From: Phocoena phocoena
Lineage: Eukaryota > Chordata > Mammalia > Artiodactyla > Phocoenidae
Assembly (NCBI RefSeq): GCF_963924675.1
Contig: NC_089223.1
Location: 8,568,881 to 8,632,880, forward strand
Reading direction: 5' to 3'
Length of the DNA: 64,000 nucleotides
Below are positions 35,305 through 45,860 of the stretch, one piece after another. The notes beneath the pieces were generated by a model. That model was not told the DNA's origin. It worked only from the letters and a program-made list of their open reading frames with translations, and searched no databases. The translations under genes and the position numbers were made by a program. Position 1 is the first letter of the stretch, and each line of letters opens with the position of its first letter.

Positions 35305-37259
35305 TTGCTTAAATTACTGTGTTTGGGGTCTCCTTTTCACAGGCTGCAGGTTCGTAGTTCACGTTGTTTTTGTTGTCTGCCCCCAGTGGCTAAGTTTTGT
35401 TCAGTGGGTTGTGTAGGCTTTCTGGTGGATGAGACTGGTGCCTGTGTTCTGGTGGATGAAGCTGGATCTTGTCTTTCTTGTGGGCAGCACTGCCTCTGGT
35501 GGTGTGTTTTGGGGTGTCTGTGACCTTATTAAGATTGTAGGCAGCCTCTCTGCTAGTAAGTGGGGTTGTGTTCCTGTCTTGCTAGTTGTTTGGCAGAGGG
35601 TGTCCAGAACTGTAGCTTGCTGATTGTTGAGTGGAACTGAGTCTTAGTGTTCAGATGGAGATCTCTGGGTGAGCTTTCGCTCTTTGATATTGTGTGGAGC
35701 CGGGAGGTCTCTGGTGGACCAGTGTCCTGAACTTGGCTCTCTCTTCTCAGAGGCATAGGTCTGGCACCTGGCTGGAGCAGCAAGACCCTGTCAGCCACAC
35801 GGCTCAGAAGAAAAGGGAGAAGAAAAGAAAGAAAGAATAAAATAAAATAAAGTTACTAAAATAATTAAAAATAAAAAAGTTAAGAAGTAAAGAAAAAAAT
35901 AAAAGAAAGAAAGAAGGAAGAGAGGAACCAGACTAAGAAACAAATCCACCAATGATAACAAGCACTAAAAAACTATACAACAACAACAAAAATGGACAGA
36001 CAGAACCCTAGGACAAATGGTAAAAGCAAAGCTATACAGACAAAATCACACAAAGTCCATCACCTCAATTTTGGGATGATTCTTTGTCTATTCAGGTAAT
36101 CCAGAGATGCAGGGTACATCAAGTTGATTGTGGAGCTTTAATTGCTGCTCCCAAGGCTCCTGGGAGAGATTTCCCTTTCTCTTCTTTGTTCCCACAGCTC
36201 CTGGGGTTCAGCTTTGGATTTGGACCCGCCTCTGTGGTAGGTTGGCTGAGGGCGTCTGTTCTTCGCTCAGACAGGACGGGGTTAAAGGAGCAGCTGATTC
36301 AGGGGCTCTGGCTCACTCAGGCCTGGGAGAGGGAGGGGTACGGAGTACGAGGTGGGCCTGCGGCAGCAGAGGCCGGCGTGACGTTGCACCAGCATGAGGT
36401 GCAGCGTGCGTTCTCCCAGCGAAGTTGTCCCTGGATCACGGGACCCTGGCAGTGGCGGGCTGCGCAGGCTCCCAGGAGGGGAGGTGTGTACAGTGGCCTG
36501 TACTCGCCCACAGCCTTCTTGGTGGCTACAACAGCAGCCTTAGCGTCTCATGCCTGTCTCTGGTGTTCAGGCTGATAGCCGTGGCTTGCGCCCATCTCTA
36601 GAGCTCGTTTAGGTGGTGCTCTGAATCCCCTCTCCTTCTCCACCCTGAAACAATGGTCTCTTGCCTCTTCAGCAGCTGCGGACTTTTCCCCAGACTCCCT
36701 CCCGGCTAGCTGTGGTGCACTAGCCCCCTTCAGCCTGTGTTCACGCAGCCAACCCCAGTCCTCTCCCTGGGATCTGACCTCCGAAGCCTGAGCCTCAGCT
36801 CCCAGCCCTAACTAGCCCCGTTGGGTGAGCAGAGAAGCCTCTTGGGCTGGTGAGTGCTGGTTGGCACCGATCCTCTACTCGGGAATCTCTCTGCTTTGCC
36901 CTCTGCACCCCTGTTGCTGCGCTGTCCTCTGTGGCTCCGAAGCTTCCCCCCTGCCACCCGCCGTCTCTGTCAGTGTAGCGGCTTGGCTTCCTCATGTGTG
37001 GAAACTGTTCCTCCTTCACAGCTCCCTCCCACTGGTGCAGGTCCCGTCCCTATTCTTTTGTCTCTGTTTATTCTTTTTTCTTTTGCCCTACCCAGGTACG
37101 TGGGGAGTTTCTTGCCTTTTGGGAGGTCTGAGGTCTTCTGCCAGCGTTCAGTAGGTGTCCTGTAGGGGTTGTTCCGTGTGTAGATGTATTTCTGAACTAT
37201 TTGTGGGGAGTAAGGTGATCTCCACATCTTACTCCTCTGTCATCTTGAAGGTCTTCCTC
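35305..37259 (-). promoter_or_regulatory. L1 5'UTR / internal promoter region
   Basis: About 1.95 kb upstream of the ORF1 relic, G+C- and CpG-rich between about 36080 and 37060. The start of the element ('ggaggaagaccttcaagatg' on the minus strand) is intact and touches the TSD. A 120-base purine-rich tract lies on the plus strand at 35812-35935. L1 5'UTRs carry the internal pol II promoter; activity here is inferred only from position. Plus-strand frames across it (for example 36084-36575) are by-products of high G+C. Confidence 0.82.
35812..35935 (+). repeat. Purine-rich (AAAG/AAAT)n tract inside the L1 5'UTR
   Basis: On the plus strand nearly every base is A or G, with AAAG, AAAT and AAGG units. 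On the L1 sense strand it is a polypyrimidine tract. Confidence 0.85.
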
Positions 37260-37275
37260 CCACCCTATGTCTTTT

Positions 37276-39255
37276 GATTGAGGCATTTAGTCCCTTTACA
37301 TTTAAAGTGATTATTGATAGGTGTGAATTTATTGCCATTTTGTTGCTTGTTTTCTGGCTGTTTTTGTAGTTCTTCTCTGTACTTTACTTCTTTCATTCTC
37401 TTCCCTTGTGGTTTGATGACTTTCTTTAGTGTTATGTTTGGGTTCCTTTCTCTTTGTTAGGTGTGTATTATTGTAGGTTTTTGATTTGTGGTTAACATGA
37501 GGTTCATATATATTGACCCATGTCTGTATCTGTTTGTTTTAAACTGTTAGTCATTTGAGTTCAAACACATTTTAAAGGCTCTAAATTTTCACTCCCCCAC
37601 CATGTTTGATATTTTGACATCATATTTCACATCTTTTTGTGTATGCCTTAACTACGTATTGTAGTTATAGCTGATTTTATGACTTTTGTCTTGTGACATT
37701 TATACTAGCTTTTTAAGTCGTTAATCCACTGCCCTTATTATATACAGTTGATCCTTGAATAATGGAGGTGTTATGAGTTCTGACTCTCCATGCAGTCAAA
37801 AATCTGCATACACGGTTCCTCCATATTTGCCGTTCCACATCTACAGATTCAACTAACCACAGGTCGTGGATTGTGTAGTACTGCAGTATTGACTATTGAA
37901 AAAAATCCGCATATAGGTGGACACATGCAGTGCAAGCTGATGATGTTCAAAGGTCAACTGTATAGGTCTTTACCAATGAGTTTTTACCTTCATATAGTAT
38001 TTATTTCTTGTTGTAGCCTTGAATTTTTTGCTTAAAGATGGCCCTTTAACATTTTTTGTAAGGCCGGTTTAGTGGTGATGAACTCTTTTAGTTTTTGCTT
38101 GTCTAGGAAGCTCTTTATCTCTCTTTCAATTCAGAATGATAGCCTTTCTGGGTAGAGTATCCTTGTTTGTAGATTTTTACCTTTCAGCACTTTAAATATA
38201 TAATGCCACTCCCTTCTGGCCTGCAGTTTCTGCTGAAAAATCAGCTGTAGCCATATGAGGGTCCCTCATAAGTGACTCTTTACTTTTCTCTTGCTGCCTT
38301 TAAAAAGTCTCCCCTTATCTTTAACGTCTGCCATTTGAAGTATGGTATGTCTAGATGTGGGTCTTTCGAGTTCATCTTATTTGGGACTCTCTCTGATTTC
38401 TGGACCTGGATATCTGTTTCCTTCCCCAGGTTGGGGAAGTTTTCAGTCATTATTTTACCAAGCAAGCTTTCTGCCACTTTCTTTCTCTCCTTCTGGGATC
38501 CCTATAATGCAAATGTGGCAGGGCGTAGGGTGTGTTGGAGCCGGTGCCTGTTGTGGGTTGGGGCTTTTCCTGGGGCTCGCCAGGGGCCACTGCTTTGTCG
38601 GGGGAGGGATGCTGGAGCCAGAACCTGGTGTGAGTTGGTGGGGGCATAGCTGGCGTGGTCTTGGCAGACCAGCTAGAGGGCCTGATACTTTTCAATCAGC
38701 TTCCTCTGTACTGAGACTCGGAGGGAGTAAGTTTGTGGGTGCACACTTTAAGAATGGAGTCTCAGTATCCTATAGCCCTCTGACCCTCCCGGTTGTAAGC
38801 CCTGCTGGTTTAAAATCCACTAAGGTGGCTTGTCTTCCTGATGCCCGTCCCCAGGGCTTGGGTGCCCAATGTGGGGCTCAAACCACTTGCTCTTCAGGGA
38901 GGACCTCAGACTTTGTAATATCTCTTTCCTATCTTGGGTCGCCTGCTGGGGGTGTTGGTCCTGGCTGATTGCATCTCTGTCCCACCTACCTGTCTCAATG
39001 TTTTCTCCTTTATATCCTTTACTGTAGAAAAGCTGTCCTGCTAGCCTTTAGGTCATTCTCAGAGAGAGTTGTTCTATATTTGCCTCTAATTTTGGTGTGT
39101 CTGTGGGAGGAGGTGAACTCGGGGTCTTCCCTCAGGGAAGGGTCTGGTATACTCATTCATGCTAATGTCACCAGACCTTATCTTTTTCCCTTCATATCTT
39201 CATTTTCAGTTTCTCCTGTGTAGATCTGTGAATATGCTTGCCTTCCTCCCACCTT
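37276..39255 (-). mobile_element. Host L1 of the nested complex, ORF1 and 5'UTR segment
   Basis: The older L1 resumes after the 16-bp TSD with 'gattgaggcatttagtccct' and runs through an ORF1-like region. A minus frame at 38280-38477 includes 'IMTENFPNLGKETDIQVQKS', an ORF1p motif. It then passes into a G+C-rich 5'UTR ending at about 39255. The right TSD of this element was not found, so the edge is approximate. Confidence 0.8.
37745..37960. mobile_element. Tigger-like MITE inserted in the host L1
   Basis: The ends are inverted: 'cagttgatccttgaa' and 'ttcaaaggtcaactg' (reverse complement 'cagttgacctttgaa'), with TA at 37743-37744 and 37961-37962. The interior 'ccatgcagtcaaaaatctgc', 'gattgtgtagtactgcagta' and 'gaaaaaaatccgcatatagg' is typical of the family. 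At 216 bases it has no transposase. Confidence 0.9.
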
Positions 39256-41494
39256 CCATCCTTCCCTTAGGATTATTCCTGCTCTGGTCTTCAATTTAAT
39301 TGTGAGTCAGGAGGTGTTTAAATTATTTCCATTTTGCCACATGGGAGGGTTTAAAAATAGATAATTCTGCTCATAATCACATTATCATTTAATAATGTTC
39401 TGTAAGTTCTGGTTAATGTAACAAGATTGAAATAGAAGTAAGTCGTACATACGTTTTGGAAAAGTGAGGGCAACGTTATTATTTGCAGATGTGAAGATAT
39501 ACCTAGAAAATGTATGTGATTAAACTAAAAATGTACCATAATAAAAAAGTTTAGCAAAATGGCATATATGAAAAACATTTAACAGTAACTGTGTGTTATT
39601 CCAGCAATTATAATTTAGAAAATATAACGAAAGAAGAGCTCATTCATAGTATTAACAAAATACACCAGTTAAGTTAGAAATAACCTTATCAAGAACTATA
39701 GTTGTTATTTGAAGTAAACTATTGTTTTTTCATAAACGGATAGACAACATGCCTTTGGAATATTTGGAGAAAAATGCCATACTGTAATTATGAGAAGACT
39801 GAATATTGCAATGATATTTTCTTTCAAACAAATATATATGCAAACTAATTAAAATTCAAATGGGATTAAAAATTTTTAACTTTACAAATGTTTCCAAGGT
39901 TTATCTGAAAAAATAGAAAAAAAAGAACTGAATTTATTGCTAATGAAAGTTACTTAGTAGGAGTATAAAAAAGTTTAAATAAAATATTTTATACAAAGAT
40001 TTTGAGATTGATTAGAATTTCAGTAAGTTGCAGTTTTATACATGGTTATTTAGTACTTACGTGTTCTAGAATTCTCCCAGGTCTCACCAGCCTGTTGAAA
40101 TGAAGTCACGTTAACATTAATTTCCAAATTATAGTAACTTAGCGTCTGATTTTGATACTGAAGGACTTCTCCAGTCTCCTGTCAAAGTTACCCCTAGTTA
40201 TTTCTGGGATGTCAAGTTGTGTCACTTGTATCCAGGAACAAATTAGCTCATAATCTTCTTTATGAGTCACATCGTCACAACTTCTGCTGTCAGTGCTCTC
40301 TGTGAGAATCCCCTAAAGGGGCTCCTCTGAGCCCATGGGTTGGCTGCCACAGCCTCTCAGGGATACATAGCAAAGTTGGGGAGGAATGTTCACTGAGACC
40401 AGCAGTGACATTTGTGCCCATAGCCTCCAGTGTCCTTTATGTATACATCTCCTAAACTTTCTGCCCTTAATCCCTCTCATCATCAGGACTGAAATATAGT
40501 ATCTGAAGCCAGAGAGAGAGATAGGTCCGAGCAATCCCTGTCTTACTCAGCTCTGTTCCCTTCATTTTTCTTCTTAGGCTCTAAGACTTCTCCATTCTAT
40601 GTCAGCCCCAGGAAAAAAAAGACCTGTGCATCATCAAAACACACAAATAGACTAGCAGGTCATCAAATAGCCAGATTCTGAGCACCAATTCATGCTCAGC
40701 AGAGACTCTCCTGGATAAGAGCTCACCTAACGCTATTATAAATCATTCATTAACAGTGACCTATTACAATGTAGGAGGTGTCAGGCATAGTGAAAACAAT
40801 TAAGAAGTCATAGTTTCTGTGATCCATAGCTAGGAATCATAGCTCTTGTTTGCTAGGGAACCATGAGAGCTTACCAAATGCATTTCTAAACTACATTTTC
40901 CCAAGATAAATATGCTGCCAAAGGGCAATTAAGTTGAGTCTGGCATGACTTGCTCACAGTTAACTGATGTTGGCTCCTAGAATCCTTTATTCCATTTTTC
41001 TTAAATGTTCTTAAAATCCATTTGATAGCATTCTTGAGAATCCACATCAAACTCACCAGAATGTAGTGAAAAGTAAAAACATTAACCCGTAGTCGGTCTT
41101 TTAGCAATACCCTGGTTCTCTGCAGAACTGCAATGGTGACTCACTGCCTCCACATTCTGTCAATAGCTTTCCATATAATATACTAAGGCAGGATGTCAGA
41201 ACTCCGAAAATAATCATGTGCTTTCTTACAGTATCTCTACCCATATTATAAATTGACATGCACAATTTTTATATAAATGTTAGTTGAACAAACTCTTAAC
41301 TGGCAGCTGTGTTAGATATAGAGGAAAAATGGTGAATACAACACAATTTTGTCCAAAGATGCTAATGGTTTAGTGGAGAAGATAGGTTTATAAAGGAATG
41401 ATGACAATAGTGATGATGATGATGATGATAAAGATAGTGACTATGATAAAATAATGATAATAATATAATAGGGAGAAGTATTTCTTAAATTAAA
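39256..41494. other. Unique AT-rich non-coding sequence with a small (GAT)n
   Basis: No exon or dispersed element recognised. A short GAT run (41411-41430) lies near the right end. Minus frames at 40313-40534 and 40886-41107 have no domain. Confidence 0.45.
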
Positions 41495-42240
41495 AAAATG
41501 GTGCTGGGCTAACTGGCTATCTAATTGACCTCCACCTCACAGCATACTCAAAAATTACTTCTAGATGTATGATAGATTTAAATGCAAAAATTAAAGCAAT
41601 AACTTCTAGAAAATAACATGGGAAAGTATCTTCATCTCCTTGGGGAGAAAAAGTTTTCATAAACCAGGCATCAAAAGCATTAACCTAAAGGAAAAATTGA
41701 TAAGTTGAACTTCACTAAAATTAAGAACTTTTATTTAGTAAAAGATACTAGCAAGAGAGAAAACCGAAGAGTAGGAGTATTTGTAATACATATCTCTGGC
41801 AAAGAACTATATCCAGACTATTTGTACATCAATAAAAATATTCCAGAAAAAAATGGACAACACACTGGAATAAGCACTTCACAAAAGCTATAGGGTTGAC
41901 CAATACACAACTGCAAAGGTGATCAACATGGTTAGTCACCATGGAAATGTAAATTAAAATACCAGTGAAATACCTTTACAAGAAAACTAAAGTTAAACAA
42001 AAAACCTGATAATATTGGTGACTATATGATACCACAGTTTGCAAAACTTACAGTTACTAAAGGATCACACACTACCCAAAGTCTCTGCAGTTCTACTCTC
42101 AGACAAGAGAAATGTGTACTTGTTTACCAAAAGAACAAAAATGTTAATAGAGCACTTTTTGTAATAGTCAACAAAACAAAAACAATAACTAGAAATGAGT
42201 CATTTGTCCATCAACAGCAGAATGAAGACTACACAGTGGG
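41495..42240 (+). mobile_element. Old L1 fragment (ORF2 C-terminal part)
   Basis: From 'ggtgctgggctaactggcta' to 'ttgtccatcaacagcagaat' the ORF2 landmarks occur in order but are very diverged. It is cut at its 3' side where a second L1 begins with the same landmark. Confidence 0.75.
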
Positions 42241-44392
42241 GTAGTCTCTTCAACATATGGTGCCGGGAAAACTGGATATACACAAGCAAAAGAATGAAAT
42301 TGGATTCCTATCCCCACACCATTCCTGAAAATCAGCTCAAAATGGATTAAAGACTTAAATGTAAGACCTGAAACTATAAAACAACTAGAAGGATGCAGAT
42401 CAAAGCTACAATGAGATATCACCTCACACCAGTGAGAATGGCCATCATCAAAAAATCCACAAACAATAAATGCTGGAGAGGGTGTGGAGAGAAGGGAAGC
42501 CTCCTACACTGTTGGTGGGAATGTAAATTGATACAGCCACTGTGGAGAACAGTATGGAGGTTCCTTAAAAAACTAAAAATAGAGTTACCATATGATCATG
42601 CAACCCCACTCCTGGGCATATATCCTGAGAAAAACATGGTCCAAAGGATACATGCACTCCAATGTTCATTGCAGCACTGTTTACAATAGCCAAGACATGG
42701 AATCAACCTAAATGTCCATCGACAGAGGAATGGATAAAGAAGATGTGGTACATATATACAAAGGAATATTACTCAGCCATTAAAAAGAATGAAATAATGC
42801 CATTTGCAGCAACATGAATGGACCTAGAGATTGTCATACTGCGTAAAATAAGTCAGAGGAAGAGAATTATCATATCATATCACTTATATATAGAATCTAA
42901 AAAGAAATGATACAATCGAACTTATTTACAAAACAGAAACAGACTCACAGACTTAGAGAAAGAACTTACGGTTACCAGGGGGGAAGAGTGGGGGAAAGGG
43001 ATAGTTAGGGAGTTTGGGGTTGACATGTACTCCTTGCTATATTTAAAAAGGATAACCAAAAAGGACCTACCGTATAGCACAGGGAACTCTGCTCAATATT
43101 ATGTAGCAATCTAAATGGAAAAAGAATTTGAAAAAGAATAGATACATGTATATGTATAACTAAATCACTTTGCTGTACACCTGAAACTGTCACAACACTG
43201 TTAATCAACTATACTCCGATATAAAATAAAAAGTTAAAAAAAAAACAACTAGAAGGAAACATAGGGAAAATCTTCATGACGTTGGTATTGGCAATGATTT
43301 CTTGGATGTGATTCCAAAAGCACAGGTCACAAAAGCAAAAATAGACAAGTGGGACGACATCAAACCAAGAAGCTTCTGCAGAGCATAGAAAGCAACCAAC
43401 AAAATGAGAAGGCATCCTACAAAATAGCAGAAGATATTTGCAAACCACGTATCTGAAAAGGGGTCAATATCCATAATATATAAGGAACCCCTACAGCTCA
43501 ATAGTAAAAAACGAATAACCCAATTTAAAAATGGGCAAAGGATCCTAATAGATATGTTTTCACAGAAAACATACAAGTGGCCAATAGGTAAATGAAAAAG
43601 GTGCTCAATATCACTAATCAACAGGAAATGTAAGTCAAAACCACAGTGAGGTATCTAACCCCACACCTGTTAGGATGGTCATCATCAAAAACAAACAAAA
43701 AATTACAAGTATTGGTGACGATGTGGAGAAACTGGAGCCCTCGAGCAGTATTTGTGAGACTGTGAAATGGTGTAGCTACTACTGAAAACAGTAAGGAAGT
43801 TCTTCAAACAGTTAAAAATAGAGCTATTATACGGTCCAGGAATTCCACTTCTAGGTATTTATCCAAAAGAATTGAAATCAGGATCTTGAAGAGATATTTG
43901 CACTCCCATGTTTCTTGTAGTATTATTCACAGTAGCCAAGATAGGGAAGCAAACTAAATGTCAATCAATTCATGAATGGATAAAGAAAATGTGGTAAATA
44001 CACACAGTGGAATATTATGCAGCCTTAAAAAAGAAGGAGATCCTGTCACGTGACAAAATGGATGAATCTTGAAGATGCAAGATATGCAAAGTGAAATAAG
44101 TCTGTCACAAAGGGACATACACTGTGTGATTCCACTTCCATGAGTTATCTAAAGTAATCAGACTTCTAGAAGCAGAAAGTAAATGGTGGTTCCTGGGGAC
44201 TGGGGTTTGGAGGAAGTGGGGAGCTGTTGTTCAGTGTGTATGAAGTTTCAGTTATGCATAATGAAAAAGTCCTAGAGATCTGCTGTACAATGCTGTGTGT
44301 TGGTTAACAATAATGTACTGTTTACTTAAAATTTTGTTAAGACGGTAGATTTCATGTTATATGTGGGTTTTTTTTACCATGATAAAAAACCC
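42241..44392 (+). mobile_element. L1M copy split by a younger L1
   Basis: The left piece 42241-42392 and right piece 43257-44392 form one L1 running from 'tatggtgccgggaaaactgg' through late ORF2 to a 3'UTR ending 'gtagatttcatgttatatgt'. Between them sits a younger L1 with TSD 'acaactagaagg'. Stops are frequent throughout. Confidence 0.85.
42393..43241 (+). mobile_element. 5'-truncated younger L1 inserted in L1M
   Basis: It starts inside late ORF2 (plus frame 42393-42689 with '[20 protein letters not shown]'), continues through the cetartiodactyl 3'UTR ('ccgtatagcacagggaactc', 'aactatactccgatataaaa') and ends in poly(A). The TSD is 'acaactagaagg' (42381-42392 and 43245-43256), extendable to 15 bases through A residues. 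Confidence 0.93.
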
Positions 44393-44394
44393 AG

Positions 44395-44818
44395 TAGAAT
44401 GAATAATTAAATTGAAGTTGCATTTAGATAACAGAATATTACACATTTCAGTAATGAAAATGAATGAATTTTTGCTACATGGTATGCATCAAGATGGAAG
44501 GATAACACAAGCACAACATTGAGTGAATGAAACCAGACACAAAACTACACATCGTGTCACACTATCCATATAGAATTAAAATCAAGCAAAACCAACCTAT
44601 GCTGATAGAAGTCCGAATTGCAGTTACCTTGCAGGAGTTGGGGGGATAGGTAATGGGAGGGGCCATGAAGGAGGTTTTTAGAGTGCTGGTGAGGTTTTGT
44701 TTCTTTCTTTTGATCTGGGCGGATATGCAGGTGTGTTTCACTATGAGAAAACTCATCAAGCTGTATATTTTAGAACTGTACACTTTATGTATGTTATACC
44801 TCAATATAAAGTTTACTT
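44395..44818 (+). mobile_element. Ancient L1M 3' end
   Basis: The tail 'gagaaaactcatcaagctgt', 'agaactgtacactttatgta' and 'tgttatacctcaatataaag' is the typical 3' end of old L1M subfamilies. It abuts the preceding L1. Confidence 0.78.
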
Positions 44819-44819
44819 A

Positions 44820-45050
44820 GTAATAATAATAGCTGTCATTTATTGAACATATTAGTTATCACACACCTTACATATTGTATTAGCTCATTTAACCCTCCCA
44901 GCCATCTTCTGCCGTAGGTATTGTATTTATCTTGTAAGTGAGGAAACTGGAACACTGCACTTAGCTAACTTGCCCAAGGTCACACAGCTGACAAATGCAC
45001 TGGTAACTAGCAATCCCATTGCAGGCAGTTTGGCTTCCCAGCTCTCCTCC
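44820..45050 (-). mobile_element. MIR SINE
   Basis: Reverse-complement MIR: 'aataatagctgtcatttatt', 'tagctcatttaaccctccca', 'gtgaggaaactggaacactg', 'cttgcccaaggtcacacagc'. Confidence 0.88.
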
Positions 45051-45149
45051 TAACAGCTGTGCATAGACACTCTAATACATCAGAAGAGGAACCAAGGGCT
45101 GTGCTTTCGGTGATTAAATTTTTCTGGGTGGACAAATTAATAGACAGCT

Positions 45150-45860
45150 TCTGGAGACATCTGGTGCTTGAGCAGCCTTGAAGAAGAGTGGCTATTGTCC
45201 AGACATAAAAGGAGAGGAGGTATCCCAGGTCAAACAAATAGCATGTGCAAAAGTGAGAGGTGTTGAACTTGAAAATGCCAGTAGTTTGGTGTGGCTCAAG
45301 AATAGTGTGAGTGCAGACATAGAAAACAAACTTATTGTTGCCAAAAGGGATAGCGGGGGAAGGGGGAAGGAATAAATTAGGAGTTTGGGATTAACAGATA
45401 CATACCACTATATATAAAATAGATAAACAACAAAGACTTACTGTATAGCACAGGGAACTATATTCACTATCTTATAATAACCTGTAATGGAAACTGAAAA
45501 AGAATAGATATATATATATATGAATCACTTTGCTGTCCACCTGAAACTAACACAACATTGTATATCAACTATACTGCAATAAAAAACAATAGTGTAAGGG
45601 GAGGATCCTTGAGAACATGTGCATAGACAAAGAGATTTTGATTTAATTCTTGATGAGGACGAAACTATTTTGAGCAGGATAATTATAGGATTAAGTTTAC
45701 ATTTCAGAAATAGCGTCCTATTGGCAGTCTGGAGGATGGATGGGAGGGGAGAAATCCGAGTCAGTATGACCAGTTAGGAGGTGAGGTACTAGTAATGGTG
45801 AGGGGAAGAGGCTGAGACAATGGACATTTCAAATTGTATATTCTCAGCAGTGTCACTAAA
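45150..45860 (-). mobile_element. L2 fragment split by an L1 stub
   Basis: Reverse-complement L2 text lies on both sides of the L1 at 45312-45587: 'agcatgtgcaaaagtgagag' and 'agtagtttggtgtggctcaa' to the left; 'agcgtcctattggcagtctg' and 'atgaccagttaggaggtgag' to the right. The order matches one L2 copy. Confidence 0.68.
45312..45587 (+). mobile_element. LINE-1 3'-end stub
   Basis: It contains 'actgtatagcacagggaact', 'atcactttgctgtccacctg' and 'caactatactgcaataaaaa', the L1 3' terminus. The TSD is 'aatagtgtgag' (45301-45311) against 'aatagtgtaag' (45588-45598), one mismatch. Confidence 0.92.

Larger units (their letters stand above)
28747..37259 (-). mobile_element. Full-length cetacean-type LINE-1, interrupted by another L1
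   Basis: All L1 parts are present in reverse order: poly(A) (28747-28759), a probable 3' transduction, 3'UTR, ORF2 relic, ORF1 relic, and a long G+C-rich 5'UTR starting near 37259. The exact 16-bp TSD 'ccaccctatgtctttt' lies at 28731-28746 and 37260-37275. Net length without the inner L1 is about 7.1 kb. Both ORFs are broken, so it cannot move by itself. Fewer substitutions than in its host L1 show that it is younger. Confidence 0.93.

Noticed and set aside
34903..35523. A 206-codon plus-strand frame rich in Leu, Ser and Phe
   Set aside because: It is the antisense of the L1 ORF1 relic and 5'UTR. The hydrophobic look comes from reading a Lys/Glu-rich coding strand backwards, so it is not a membrane protein.
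36084..36575. A 163-codon plus-strand open frame and its overlapping neighbours
   Set aside because: It lies antisense within the G+C-rich L1 5'UTR, where few stops occur. It is explained by the element.
38342..38968. A 208-codon plus-strand frame
   Set aside because: Antisense to the ORF1/5'UTR part of the older L1, with no protein family resemblance.
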